Of a stretch of 64,000 bases of DNA, positions 35,944-45,128 are shown piece after piece. The notes under the pieces are model-generated. The model made no database searches. It saw only the letters and a program-made list of their open reading frames with translations, and was not told where the DNA came from. The stretch lies in NCBI GenBank assembly GCA_964440805.1, contig CAYTTR010000002.1, forward strand, positions 58,181 to 122,180. The letters run 5' to 3'. Position numbers and translations under genes: made by a program. Origin of the DNA: CAYTTR01 sp964440805. Its GTDB lineage: Bacteria; Acidobacteriota; Aminicenantia; Aminicenantales; Aminicenantaceae. Each line of letters starts with the position of its first letter. The stretch's first letter is position 1.

Positions 35944-36632
35944 TTTAGCTCTCTTGCTTCAGGGATAAAAAAGGTTAACATCAGGGGAAAGGAGAGTCAA
36001 GAGAATAACTTTTCTTTAAGTTTCTCCAAAGACTAACTTTGAGAAGAATAGGATGTTTTTCCCTCTAAGATGAAGTGACTTTAAAAATTAATGCCAATAG
36101 TGGGGATGTTAGCTGAACAAAGTAGTGATCCCAAAGTAGACAATGAAAGATAATTTGTAACGCCCTATTCTATCATGCTTGGACGAATTGGGAGTCATTA
36201 CTTATACTGCTTGCTTCCTGATAGGAGGGGGGTGCGGGCTGTTGTCAGCAAAAGGGGGGTTGATGATGGGAACCAAAAAGGTGGGGGCTCTCTCCAGCCC
36301 GCCCAAGAGAACCAATTAAATTATAGCAAAAAAAAAACAAAAGTAAAGTAAAAAATCAAGATTTTTTAAATTTTTTATAGAATATTTGATATATCACTAA
36401 CTAACAAGAAAATAGACTTTTTTGTAGATTTTAAAGAAAAATTTGGAAAATTATCTTGACATACTCATAAAATTTCTATAAAAACGTCTCAGATCCCTGA
36501 TCCGGGGAAGGAGATTATTACAAGGATATCCTGGTAAAAGGGAGATATTGAATTCATGGAGGTTATTCCCGGAGAAAATCAAATCAGATTCGGGCATGAC
36601 TTCTACCGAAAATTTTTTTGGGAGGTTGGCTT
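35944..36632. other. Long noncoding stretch with two inverted repeats and a promoter
   Basis: About 690 bases without a supported gene. AGTAGTGATCCC at 36121 pairs with GGGAGTCATTACT at 36190-36202. GCGGGCTG (36234-36241) pairs with CAGCCCGC (36295-36302) around a G-rich loop containing GGTT...AACC. An A-rich tract follows (36327-36357). TTGACA at 36456-36461 with a 17-base spacer to TAAAAA (36479-36484) is a likely promoter for the small gene at 36633, giving a leader of about 140 bases. I could not match the structures to 6S, SRP, RNase P or tmRNA. Confidence 0.5.
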
Positions 36633-36830
36633 ATGGCTTATCAATTCACAAATTCAAAGGGGGTTAAGTACTATCTCCATTTTAAAGATGTAAACCTGAA
36701 AGGTGGTCGGAGACAAAGAATTTATTATTTTGCCCGTGATGTAAGACCAGGGGCTCTTGATCAAGTTCCTTCTGGTTATAAAGTTGTGGAAACTCAAAGA
36801 ACAGGAATGCCCATTCTGAAGAAAAGTTAA
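36633..36830 (+). CDS. Small conserved protein of unknown function (65 residues)
   Basis: Begins MAYQFTNSKGVKYYLH and continues 'LKGGRRQRIYYFARDVRPG', then 'LDQVPSGYKVVETQRTGMP' and a basic end. The ATG at 36633 follows GGGAGG at the right distance; a TTG upstream at 36618 is less likely. I recall similar short proteins with the 'KGGRxQxIYFFA' and 'P.GYeV...r.G.PvLkk' segments across unrelated bacteria, but no function is known to me. A single beta-rich fold is likely. It stands alone, with a long leader and a strong hairpin downstream. Confidence 0.8.
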   Translation: MAYQFTNSKGVKYYLHFKDVNLKGGRRQRIYYFARDVRPGALDQVPSGYKVVETQRTGMPILKKS

Positions 36831-36858
36831 ACTGATTGAGAAATCATAAGAATTATTA

Positions 36859-36900
36859 AGCTTTCGGGGAGGAGATCGTAGACAAACCTCCTCGAAAGCT
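36859..36900 (+). other. 14-bp perfect hairpin downstream of the small conserved gene
   Basis: Bases 36859-36872 pair with 36887-36900 over 14 positions with one G-U, leaving a 14-base loop. No T-run follows directly. A second weaker stem (36935-36941 with 36953-36959) precedes seven T residues at 36966-36972 and could act as terminator. The remaining gap to 37166 shows nothing else. Confidence 0.55.
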
Positions 36901-37166
36901 GTTTCCGGGCGAAGGGGTTTAGGCAGAAAGATAACTTTCTTAACCAGAGTTCGAGGAAGCGGCGATTTTTTTCTGCATTTAATCATTAAAGAAAGTCCAA
37001 ATTAGTTCAGCTAAGCCATCTATTTTCAGCTCCATAATTTTCTGCTTTACATTTATTTTTTTCAATGGTATAAATTATCCCTGATTTAATGGAAAAATTT
37101 ACATAAAAAGGATAAAATCATCCAACCTCATTGTGATGGATAGATTAAACTTAGGAGGTTAGACTC

Positions 37167-37937
37167 ATGGGTAAGAGTACAGTTAATTCGCTAAAGAGAA
37201 AATCGCGGTTGTCTGAAATTTTTCGTTTTTTATTTCCGGTATTGGTGATGGCTGTTTTTATGGCGTTTGGGTCAATCGCTTGTCAGGAAAAAGTAGAAGA
37301 GGAAATCGCTCCTTCTCAGGAAGAAGGAGTTATTGAATTTGAAGGAGAAGTTCAGATTGCTTTAGGAAAGTTTATGTATCTTCCTGAGTTAAGCGGATTT
37401 GATCTTGTTCTCCAGGATGACCTGGATACCAGCGTCCTTATAGGAAAAACAGTCAGGGGAGAGGGGGAGTATACTCCAGAGCGCCCCTCAATCCTTATCG
37501 TTAATTCTCTGGAAGTGAAAAATGAGGCTGATTCCTGGCAAAATGTTTTTACCCGATCAGAAGAAGAAATCCAGCTGGAAAACTATCTTGATGTAAAAGC
37601 CCGGGAGATTTTCCCTGTTTTTGAAGAACTCTCTCATGACAAGAAGGAGATTTGGGAAGAAATGGAACAGGTCAAGGTCTACGGAAAGCTTGAAGATACT
37701 TCTAAAGAAGAAGAAGAGCCTTCATTGCGTATTTTAGTTTTTGATGAAGATGAAAAAGAGATCGGGTACATCCTGGTGGATAGCATTTCGGATTTTGCCA
37801 TGTATTATATCAATAAATTAAGACTATATGACAAATTCTGGTTCTATCTCAATATCAAGGAGACCGTTGACTGGAGTGTCAGACGGAGAACACGGGAAAT
37901 GTTTAAGGCAGATATTATCTTTGCCGGACTGTTCTAA
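37167..37937 (+). CDS. Putative lipoprotein of unknown function
   Basis: 256 residues. A long basic N region is followed by the hydrophobic core FLFPVLVMAVFMAFG and a lipobox ending in GSIACQ, with Cys at about residue 39. The mature protein is very acidic (EEEIAPSQEEG, KEEEEPS) and has two beta-rich halves ('FEGEVQIALGKFMYLPELSG', 'EQVKVYGKLEDTSK') that may be related to each other, both resembling small barrel domains. I recognise no family. GGAGG lies just before the ATG. It is monocistronic. Confidence 0.7.
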   Translation: MGKSTVNSLKRKSRLSEIFRFLFPVLVMAVFMAFGSIACQEKVEEEIAPSQEEGVIEFEGEVQIALGKFMYLPELSGFDLVLQDDLDTSVLIGKTVRGEGEYTPERPSILIVNSLEVKNEADSWQNVFTRSEEEIQLENYLDVKAREIFPVFEELSHDKKEIWEEMEQVKVYGKLEDTSKEEEEPSLRILVFDEDEKEIGYILVDSISDFAMYYINKLRLYDKFWFYLNIKETVDWSVRRRTREMFKADIIFAGLF

Positions 37938-38129
37938 GTTGAATTATTCATAAAAAGAGCAGATGTTTTCTATTTTCGGAAATTTCCATCGTGAATTATC
38001 CAGGTTTATTTAATAACTGAGAAAATCTTTTAAGTCATACATTATTTGTTATGTAAATGGTATCGGCCTTTTTTTATGAATAGTTCAGGTTGAATCAAAG
38101 TTCCATTCTTTTCATCAGTTTGAGTTTCA

Positions 38130-39848
38130 CTATTCTATTGCGGCCAGAGTCTTATTTATGGTGGTATATTGAAGGTGAAAAGAAGTTGCTTTCTGATAAG
38201 CCTTGGCTACCTTGAGCATTTGTTCCTCCCCGTATAATTTGCCGATGAAGGTAATACTGGTGGGGCTTCCTTCTTCATTGAAGCCATTAGGAACAACCAC
38301 AGCTGGATGTCCTGTTAAATTGGTAAGAAGAAGATTGTCTCCTCCGAATGAAGGAGCCACATAGACATCCACTTTCTCCATGAGCCTAAACATTTTATCC
38401 ATCAGGATTCTACGGTAGCGGTTAGCCTGGATATATTCGACTGCAGGGATGAAGCGGGCTTGCCTGAAAATATTCGGCCATGAACCCCTGCTCTGCCGCA
38501 CCAGAAAATCATCCAGGTTGTTTCTCGTTAAATCATCAAAAGCTGCTGCAGCCTCAGCACTCAGAATAAAAGAGAGAGAATCTACTGGAAAGGAGGGAAG
38601 TTCCATCGGGATAAGCTCTATACCTAAAGATCGGAGCACTTTCAGAACTTCCTGGTCGTTTTCCCGGTTCTTGTAGTCTTTCTGGAATTCTTTTTTTAGG
38701 TAACCAACGCGAATAGAGGAAAAATCAAGGTTAGAGTCCCAGTTGAATGGAAGGTCAATCACAGTTGGATCTTTTCCGTCAGGCCCCTGGATGGCGTGGA
38801 AAACGATAGCACTGTCTTCCACAGACCGGCAGATTGGTCCGATTTTGTCCATGCTCCAGCTCAGAGCCATGGATCCGTACCGGCTGACTCTTCCGAAAGT
38901 AGGACGAAGGCCGGTGACTCCACAGCGGGTGGAAGGAGAAATGATTGAACCCCAGGTCTCGCTTCCAATAGCAAAGGCCACTAATCCAGCTGCGGTGGCA
39001 GCTGCTGGGCCAGCCGAAGAACCGCTTGAACCCTGTTCAGGATTCCAGGGATTCCTGGTTCTACCGCCGTACCAAACATCTCCCATAGCCAGGGCTCCTA
39101 AGGAAAGTTTTGCTACCAGAACTGCTCCGGCCTCTTGCAAGCGCTTAACCACGGTGGCATCTTCATCGATCAACTGTTCCTTGTATGGCACGGCTCCCCA
39201 GGTGGTTTTTATTCCTTTGGTAGAAAGAAGGTCTTTTGCTCCGTAGGGAATGCCGTGAAGCGGGCCCCTGTAGTTTCCAGATGCGATTTCTTCATCAGCC
39301 AGCCGTGCTTGTTCTAAGGCAGTCTCTTCGGTGAGGGTGATTACACACCGGAGTTTTTGTCCGTATTCCTTGAGTTTTTTCAAGTAAAGCTTTGTTAATT
39401 GAGTCGAGGTGATAGCCCCGTTCCTGATGAGAGGAGCCAGTCGGCTGATGGGAGCAAAAGCAAGCTCTTCGATATTTTCCGGCATTTGGGAATTTTCTTC
39501 CAAATCAAATCGAACAGGCTTGGTTTCTTCATCAAATTTTTGCTTCGGCAGAATAGGATTAAACTGAAAGGCAGGACTTGCTTGCTTATCAAGGGAATTA
39601 TTTCTCAGGGTGCGGTAGGCAGAGAGGTTTTGTTCGAGGTTTTGTCTGAGCAATTTTTTTTCTTTAATTGTAAAATCCAGGCCAATAATTTTTTCAGCAG
39701 CGTTTATATCCTCAATATTGATGCGCTTAATCCCTTTTAAGTAATAAAGAAGAAAAGCTCCTCCCACTAAAAGCAACAGGCTTGCCATGATGAGTAAGGG
39801 CAAGCCTACTGAGCCAAGCTGTCTTTTTTTTGGTAAATAATTAATCAT
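38130..39848 (-). CDS. Amidase signature family hydrolase, membrane-anchored
   Basis: 572 residues. A transmembrane helix (about 16-38) and helical linker precede the amidase signature domain. The catalytic Ser-cisSer-Lys set is visible: Lys in GIPYGAKDLLS, the Ser pair in EQGSSGSSAGPAAATAAG, and GSETWGSIISPSTRCGVTG. It is the GatA-like fold but with an anchor and without GatB/C neighbours, so it is more likely an amide-bond hydrolase than the tRNA amidotransferase. GGAGG precedes the ATG. The substrate is unknown. Confidence 0.87.
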   Translation of the reverse strand: MINYLPKKRQLGSVGLPLLIMASLLLLVGGAFLLYYLKGIKRINIEDINAAEKIIGLDFTIKEKKLLRQNLEQNLSAYRTLRNNSLDKQASPAFQFNPILPKQKFDEETKPVRFDLEENSQMPENIEELAFAPISRLAPLIRNGAITSTQLTKLYLKKLKEYGQKLRCVITLTEETALEQARLADEEIASGNYRGPLHGIPYGAKDLLSTKGIKTTWGAVPYKEQLIDEDATVVKRLQEAGAVLVAKLSLGALAMGDVWYGGRTRNPWNPEQGSSGSSAGPAAATAAGLVAFAIGSETWGSIISPSTRCGVTGLRPTFGRVSRYGSMALSWSMDKIGPICRSVEDSAIVFHAIQGPDGKDPTVIDLPFNWDSNLDFSSIRVGYLKKEFQKDYKNRENDQEVLKVLRSLGIELIPMELPSFPVDSLSFILSAEAAAAFDDLTRNNLDDFLVRQSRGSWPNIFRQARFIPAVEYIQANRYRRILMDKMFRLMEKVDVYVAPSFGGDNLLLTNLTGHPAVVVPNGFNEEGSPTSITFIGKLYGEEQMLKVAKAYQKATSFHLQYTTINKTLAAIE

Positions 39849-39898
39849 AAAACCTCCTTTTTTCTCAATCTTATATCATTTTTAATTAAGGCGGGTTT

Positions 39899-41224
39899 TC
39901 ATTTTTTCCGTGAATGTTCCAATTGACCTCCCTCGAGAGCATCAGCTTTTTTCAGAAGGAAAGCAAAAACCAAACCAGCGCCTCCAAGGGAAGCGAACAT
40001 AATCAGGCTGCTGGTATAGGTTTGAGTGAGATCGCGCAGGAGGCCATTGAGAAAGGGAAAAAGAGCCAGCCCGATATTTTGAATTGCTGTCATCAGGCCA
40101 AAGGCAGTTCCTACTCTCTCTTTCCTGACTATAAGAGGAATTGAAGGCCACATGGCTGCCGGGACCAGAACAAAAGCTGCTCCTAAGGCGATCATGGGAT
40201 AAGCGGGATAGATATTGGTGAGTCCCATAAGGAGATGGCTGGGAATCATAATAAGCGACCCCGCAATCATCAAGGTAGCCCGTCTTCCCACTTTGTCCAC
40301 AAGTTGGCCTGCAAAAGGAGCCAGGATCATGGAGGCAAAAATAATGATTGATGAAATTCCGCCGGCTGTGCTGAACATATGTCTGAAATTGGAAAAAACT
40401 CCGGCCAGAAATCCTCCTCCGGTTTCGGCTACTCTGGCTATTCCCCATTTGTCCGCAAAAAAATCTGTGGAGAGAGCAGTAAAAGGAAAAATAGCTGAAT
40501 AGAAGGTGACACATAAGAAAGTTACATACCAGAAGGATGGTTTAAATTCTTTTATATCCTTGAAAATTATTTTCTCTTCTACTCCCTCTTCCCTTAGATT
40601 TAAAATCTTTTCTCCTCGCCGGTCCATGATGATGAAGCAAATATTGCCGGCCAGGCTGATGGCGCAGAAAATAGTGGCGGCAAAAAGAGCAACTCTGAAG
40701 CTTCCAAAATGGTGGGAAATCAACTCGCCGGTGTTAAAGGCGAAAAGAGTTCCCAATCGGCTGACCGTGAGGGTGATGCCGAAAGAAAGAGCCAGTTCTT
40801 TGTTTTTGAACCAGCGGGCTAAAATAGAACTCTGGGCCACTATGAGCGGCTCGGAGCCGGCACCGAAAATAAATCTTCCTAAGAAAAACATGGGAATACT
40901 TTTAGCCAGCCAAACCAGAACTGCTCCCGATAAAACAAACAGAGAAAAAAACAGACTGGCTTTTCGGGTGCCTAACCGGTCAATTAACATGCCTCCGAAT
41001 AAGACGGCCAGAATAGCGGCCACACTGTACATGGTGTAGAAGGTTCCCACAGTACCCCGGGCAGCTCCCAACTGTTCTACCAGTGTCGGAGCGATAGCAC
41101 CAACGATATCATAGGCGAAATAGCTGCCAAAAGATAATGAAGCAACAAAAATGAGGATGGTGAACCGGAAAAGAGCTTTAGAAGGATGAAACAGACTAAG
41201 GTTTGAAGGTTTTTCTCCGGTCAT
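39899..41224 (-). CDS. Major facilitator superfamily transporter
   Basis: 441 residues with twelve predicted helices. The MFS loop 2-3 signature appears as GGMLIDRLGTRKA and its repeat in loop 8-9 as AGQLVDKVGRRATL. The N-terminal 'YFAYDIVGAIAPTLVEQLG' resembles nitrate/oxalate-formate-type carriers. No substrate-specific motif was recognised. It precedes the amidase on the same strand with a 50-base gap, so the two might share a substrate. Confidence 0.88.
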   Translation of the reverse strand: MTGEKPSNLSLFHPSKALFRFTILIFVASLSFGSYFAYDIVGAIAPTLVEQLGAARGTVGTFYTMYSVAAILAVLFGGMLIDRLGTRKASLFFSLFVLSGAVLVWLAKSIPMFFLGRFIFGAGSEPLIVAQSSILARWFKNKELALSFGITLTVSRLGTLFAFNTGELISHHFGSFRVALFAATIFCAISLAGNICFIIMDRRGEKILNLREEGVEEKIIFKDIKEFKPSFWYVTFLCVTFYSAIFPFTALSTDFFADKWGIARVAETGGGFLAGVFSNFRHMFSTAGGISSIIIFASMILAPFAGQLVDKVGRRATLMIAGSLIMIPSHLLMGLTNIYPAYPMIALGAAFVLVPAAMWPSIPLIVRKERVGTAFGLMTAIQNIGLALFPFLNGLLRDLTQTYTSSLIMFASLGGAGLVFAFLLKKADALEGGQLEHSRKK

Positions 41225-41453
41225 CTTTGATTATCCTTTCTTGAATTCACTGTCCTTGAGAGCTGAAAACAGGTGATATTTCCGGACATAAAAGAGAAAG
41301 GACCTACATGGATTCAAAGACTTAAAGGCTTATATCACAGGAAAGAAAGGAAGTCAAAAAAAGGCTGCCAGTTGGAAAATCCTCCTTCAAATATTGCCTC
41401 TTGTCTTTTCTTCCAGTAAAATACAGCCTTACCTTTTCAGAGAGATATATTCG

Positions 41454-42062
41454 ATGATTAAAAGTATTATTTCCGACCTGGGGAAGGTCATTGTTTTTTT
41501 TGATAATATGATCTTTTTACAAAAGGTGGTGCCTTTTTCTCAATATTCAATTGAGGAAATCACTTCCCTGTTAAATAATAAAAGCGATTTATTCCGTCTT
41601 TTCGACCTGGGGAAACTTTCTCCTTCCGAATTCTTCCGGAAAATCAGGTCTTTATTAAAACTTGAGATAGAGGAAAAAGCTTTTTTTCATGATTATAATG
41701 ATATTTTTTCTTTAAATGAGCCGGTAATGAAAATTTTAAAAGGGCTTTCAAATTCATACAAGCTGGTTCTGCTCTCTAATACGGATGTTATGAGATTTGG
41801 CTTTGTCAAGGAAAACTTTCCGGAAATACTTTTTTTTGATGAATATGTTCTTTCATTTGAGGAAGGCAGAATGAAGCCTGATCCGGAAATCTATAAAAGT
41901 GCCCTTCAAAAAGCGGGGACTAAAGCTGAGGAAACGGTTTTTATTGACGATCGGCAGGAAAATATTAAGACTGCCCAGGCCTTGGGTCTAATGACGGTTC
42001 TCTATGATTTTCAGAGTACTAATTTAGGCGGGGAATTGAGGAAGCTGGGAATGAAGTTATAA
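41454..42062 (+). CDS. HAD-superfamily hydrolase
   Basis: About 202 residues. Motif I is ISDLGKVIVFF (nucleophile Asp8; the second Asp is Gly, as in the 'DLGGV' subgroup), motif II LLSNTD, motif III Lys in GRMKPDPEIY, motif IV FIDDRQENI. A helical cap lies between residues 20 and 90. This is a HAD-IA phosphatase or dehalogenase-like protein. The frame is open upstream to 41394, but the conserved sequence begins at the ATG at 41454. No neighbour clarifies the substrate. Confidence 0.84.
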   Translation: MIKSIISDLGKVIVFFDNMIFLQKVVPFSQYSIEEITSLLNNKSDLFRLFDLGKLSPSEFFRKIRSLLKLEIEEKAFFHDYNDIFSLNEPVMKILKGLSNSYKLVLLSNTDVMRFGFVKENFPEILFFDEYVLSFEEGRMKPDPEIYKSALQKAGTKAEETVFIDDRQENIKTAQALGLMTVLYDFQSTNLGGELRKLGMKL

Positions 42063-42094
42063 TAAAAATTTAGATTAAGATGGCGATGTTTTTT

Positions 42095-42487
42095 TCAGGC
42101 TAGAAAAGAAAGGTAGACTTTTCTACTCCTGGGGCCGTCGAATTCACAAAAATATATACCTTGCCAAGTTCCGAGCTTCAATTTCCCTTCTTCGATCATC
42201 ACCGTGACCGAGGGTCCCATAATACTGGCTTTTACATGGGCTGGAGAGTTTCCTTCTCCATGCCTGTAAGGAAGGTTATCCGGAACGGCCTTGCTCAGAG
42301 CGGTCAGAATATCAGAGCGAACAGAAGGATCTGCGTTTTCGTTAATGGTGATCCCGGCTGTTGTATGAGGGACAAAGACCACACAATGACCATTCTTTAA
42401 GCCGCTTAATGAAACCAGCCGGTTGATTTTATCGGTGATATCCACCATTTCCTTCCTGGAGGTTGTGCTGATGTCAAGGATGTTCAT
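42095..42487 (-). CDS. yjbQ: YjbQ-family protein (UPF0047, secondary thiamine-phosphate synthase)
   Basis: 130 residues covering the whole family: 'GHCVVFVPHTTAGITINENAD', 'RHGEGNSPAHVKASIMGPS' and 'LGTWQGIYFCEFDGPRSRKV'. The conserved His, Glu and Asp line a trimeric active site. YjbQ has weak thiamine-phosphate synthase activity; its main role is not settled. Divergent from nrdD. Confidence 0.92.
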   Translation of the reverse strand: MNILDISTTSRKEMVDITDKINRLVSLSGLKNGHCVVFVPHTTAGITINENADPSVRSDILTALSKAVPDNLPYRHGEGNSPAHVKASIMGPSVTVMIEEGKLKLGTWQGIYFCEFDGPRSRKVYLSFLA

Positions 42488-42575
42488 GTTTTCTCTCTCA
42501 GGTTATTATTATTATTCTACCATAGGGATTCCAAGTAGAAAAAAACACTTTTTTTAAAAAAAAGAAAAAAACCTC

Positions 42576-42658
42576 TTGACAGTCAAGGTTAATGGATGTA
42601 ATTTATGAAACGATAATACAATATTTAGTATTCCTGAGCGGGATAATACCATATATGG
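42576..42658 (+). promoter_or_regulatory. nrdD promoter with tandem NrdR boxes
   Basis: TTGACA at 42576-42581, a 17-base spacer and TAATTT at 42599-42604. Just downstream is ATACAATATTTAGTAT (42616-42631), an excellent match to the palindromic NrdR box. A second, weaker box centred on CCATATATGG (42649-42658) lies exactly 30 bases further, about three helical turns. Tandem NrdR boxes at that spacing are the known operator for ATP-cone repressor NrdR on ribonucleotide reductase genes. Confidence 0.7.
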
Positions 42659-42660
42659 GG

Positions 42661-42760
42661 AGGAAAAGAGGTGTTTCAGTTCTTAGCATTTTTGAGTGAG
42701 CAAGGCCGATGAAAGACTCAGGAAACCGCCTAAGAGCGATTAATCCGTTAAGTTTGAACT
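42661..42760 (+). promoter_or_regulatory. Structured 5' leader of nrdD
   Basis: AGGTGTTTC (42669-42677) pairs with GAAACCGCCT (42722-42731) with one bulge. Inside, TTGAGT (42692-42697) pairs with ACTCAG (42716-42721), stacking directly on the first helix and enclosing GAGCAAGGCCGATGAAAG. A small hairpin TTA-GTT/AAC-TAA (42748-42762 region) sits just before the ribosome site. It could be a riboswitch or attenuator; no known class was recognised. Confidence 0.45.
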
Positions 42761-42774
42761 AAGGGAGGACGGGA

Positions 42775-44847
42775 ATGCAGACAGCTATTTCGCGAATTAA
42801 AAAAAGGGACGGGCAAATAGTCGATTTTGTCCAAAATAAGATTACCAAAGCTATCTATAAGGCAATGGAGTCTAATGGAATGCCTGATCAGACTGCTGCC
42901 CGAAGAGTGTCTGATATTGTTAGTTATATTCTGGAGGATAAATTCGGTGGTTATACCATTCCTTCAGTGGAGCAGATTCAAGATATAGTGGAAATGGTTC
43001 TCATGAAGCAGGGTTACCATCAAATAGCCAAATCCTATATCCTTTACCGGGAAAGGCATAAAGACATCCGGGAAGCCCGGAAAGTGGGTGTAAACCTGGA
43101 GAGGTTGATTAAAGATTACATAGATGAAGTCGACTGGAAAATAAGAGAGAACAGTAATGAAGGAACCATGAGTTTTTCCGGATTGAACGCCCGCATTTCA
43201 GGAGAAGTTCTGGCAAACTTCGCCTTGAACCAGATATATTCAGAATCTATTAAGAAACCCCATTTAGAAGGAGTTCTTCATCTCCACGACCTTTCTTATC
43301 CTATTGTCGGCTATTGTGCCGGCTGGTCACTGGAAAAACTCTTGACCTTAGGTTTCGGCCATGTGCCCAATCAAGTGCATTCTTTTCCAGCCAAGCATTT
43401 AGAGACAGCCACGCTACACATGGTGAATTTCATTGGTACCATGCAGGGTGAGTTTGCCGGGGCTCAGGCTTTTTCCAGCGTCGATACCCTTCTGGCTCCC
43501 TTTATCCGGGCAGATGGGCTTTCCTATGAACAGGTCAAGCAGGATTTTCAGAAGCTCATTTTCGGCTTGAATGTTCCCTCAAGATGGGGATGGCAAACTC
43601 CTTTTTCTAATTTGACCTTTGACTGGACCGTTCCGGATGACATGAAGGATAAAAAGGTTATTGTCGGAGGCGAAGAACTTGATTCCACTTACGGCGATTA
43701 TCAGGAAGAAATGGATATGATAAACCGGGCTTTCCTGGAGCTTATGACAGAAGGGGACCAGCAATCAAGAGTCTTTACTTTCCCTATTCCCACCTATAAT
43801 TTGACCAGGGATTTCAACTGGGATTCTCCCAATGCCAATCTCCTCTTCGAAGTGACCGCCAAATATGGAATCCCTTATTTCCAGAACTATATCGGGACCA
43901 ATCTTGATCCTGGAGATATGCGGGCCATGTGCTGCCGGTTGAATCTGGATCAGAGAGAATTACTACGCCGGCCAGGAAATATTTGGGGGCCAGGTGATTC
44001 CACCGGTTCTATCGGGGTGGTTACAATTAATATGAACCGGATTGGTTTCGAAGCCGGGTCAAGAGAGGAGTTCTTCGAGAAACTCCAGCATATAATGATT
44101 CTGGCTAAGGAAGCTCTGGAGACAAAAAGAGAGATTGTAGTCAATATGCTTCATAAAGGACTGGTGCCTTATACCAAAGTTTATTTGGGTCATTTTGACA
44201 ATCATTTTTCCACTATCGGGATTTGTGGAATGCATGAGGCCTGCTTAAATTTTCTAAAACAAGGTATCGGTACTCCTGAAGCCAAGAATTTTGTCATAGA
44301 AGTTTTAAATTTTATGCGGGAATTGATCCGAGAGTTTCAGGAGGAGACAGGAAATATTTACAATCTTGAAGCCACACCAGCCGAGTCGACTTCCTACCGC
44401 TTGGCCCGCTTAGACAAGGAAAAATATCCCCACATCATCACTTCCGGAACTGATAAGCATCCTTTCCTTACCAACTCCACCCAGCTTAATGTGGATGCTA
44501 CCAGAGACATTTTCGATGCACTGGAACACCAGAAAGATATCCAGCCTCTTTACACAGGAGGGACTATTTTCCATGCTTTTCTCCCGGAATCGATCGACAG
44601 AGAAACCTGTAAAAAATTGGTTGGCAAGGTATCTGAGACTCCCCTTCCTTATTTCAGTATAACTCCCACCTTTAGTGTTTGTCCTGAGCATGGCTATATC
44701 AAAGGAAAAGCTCCTCAATGTCCTGAGTGTGGCTGGCAGACAGAGGTTTATTCGCGAATCGTCGGCTACCTGAGACCTGTTTCTACCTGGAATGACGGAA
44801 AACAGCAAGAGTTCAAAACCCGGACTCCATTCGAAGTGAGAACATGA
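42775..44847 (+). CDS. nrdD: Anaerobic (class III) ribonucleoside-triphosphate reductase
   Basis: 690 residues. An ATP-cone (about 5-95) begins ISRIKKRDGQIVDF. The catalytic ten-stranded barrel includes 'HDLSYPIVGYCAGWSLEKLL', 'PSRWGWQTPFSNLTFDWTVP' and 'GTPEAKNF'. The C-terminal zinc site uses Cys636, His639, Cys649 and Cys652. The glycyl-radical Gly664 lies in RIVGYLRPVSTW. It reduces NTPs to dNTPs under anoxia after activation by NrdG (45107). The GGGAGG is 8 bases upstream. Behind NrdR boxes and a structured leader. Confidence 0.96.
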   Translation: MQTAISRIKKRDGQIVDFVQNKITKAIYKAMESNGMPDQTAARRVSDIVSYILEDKFGGYTIPSVEQIQDIVEMVLMKQGYHQIAKSYILYRERHKDIREARKVGVNLERLIKDYIDEVDWKIRENSNEGTMSFSGLNARISGEVLANFALNQIYSESIKKPHLEGVLHLHDLSYPIVGYCAGWSLEKLLTLGFGHVPNQVHSFPAKHLETATLHMVNFIGTMQGEFAGAQAFSSVDTLLAPFIRADGLSYEQVKQDFQKLIFGLNVPSRWGWQTPFSNLTFDWTVPDDMKDKKVIVGGEELDSTYGDYQEEMDMINRAFLELMTEGDQQSRVFTFPIPTYNLTRDFNWDSPNANLLFEVTAKYGIPYFQNYIGTNLDPGDMRAMCCRLNLDQRELLRRPGNIWGPGDSTGSIGVVTINMNRIGFEAGSREEFFEKLQHIMILAKEALETKREIVVNMLHKGLVPYTKVYLGHFDNHFSTIGICGMHEACLNFLKQGIGTPEAKNFVIEVLNFMRELIREFQEETGNIYNLEATPAESTSYRLARLDKEKYPHIITSGTDKHPFLTNSTQLNVDATRDIFDALEHQKDIQPLYTGGTIFHAFLPESIDRETCKKLVGKVSETPLPYFSITPTFSVCPEHGYIKGKAPQCPECGWQTEVYSRIVGYLRPVSTWNDGKQQEFKTRTPFEVRT

Positions 44848-44858
44848 AGGGATAACAG

Positions 44859-45128
44859 ATGGACTTTCTTTTATTCACTTATCCAAATTGCCAAAAATGC
44901 GAAGCGTTGAAAAAGGCGCTACAAGAAGAAGGGATAAATTACCAGGAATTGGCGCTTTCCCGGAAAGAAAGCAAGCTGAAAATAAGAGAGTTTCTTGGTG
45001 TTCTCAAACGGGATGAAAAAGGAGGAATCATCCTTCCTTCTTTAATTGTGGTAAAAGAAGAAAACAGGGGGCTTAAGGTTTTAAATTCCAAGGAGGAGTT
45101 CTGGCAGTGGTGGAAATCAAGGGAATAG
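44859..45128 (+). CDS. Glutaredoxin-like thiol redox protein
   Basis: 89 residues, thioredoxin fold. Active site YPNCQKCEALKKAL (CxxC at Cys11 and Cys14), a Pro in ILPSLIVV at the cis-Pro position, and 'LNSKEEFWQWW' at the end. It lies between nrdD and nrdG with an 11-base gap and a 22-base overlap. It may supply reducing equivalents to NrdD; many class III enzymes use formate, but others take electrons from a NrdH or glutaredoxin-like protein, which would fit this layout. Confidence 0.88.
   Translation: MDFLLFTYPNCQKCEALKKALQEEGINYQELALSRKESKLKIREFLGVLKRDEKGGIILPSLIVVKEENRGLKVLNSKEEFWQWWKSRE

Noticed and set aside
36190..36322. Possible SRP or 6S RNA
   Set aside because: The minus strand has a CAGGAAGCAAGCAG string that recalls the SRP core, but the required GGTCAGG...GGAAGGAAGCAG loop arrangement is absent.
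36556..36693. 45-codon open frame starting ATGGAGGTT in the leader of the small conserved gene
   Set aside because: It overlaps the conserved 65-residue gene in another frame and lacks a good ribosome site. A leader peptide is possible but unsupported.
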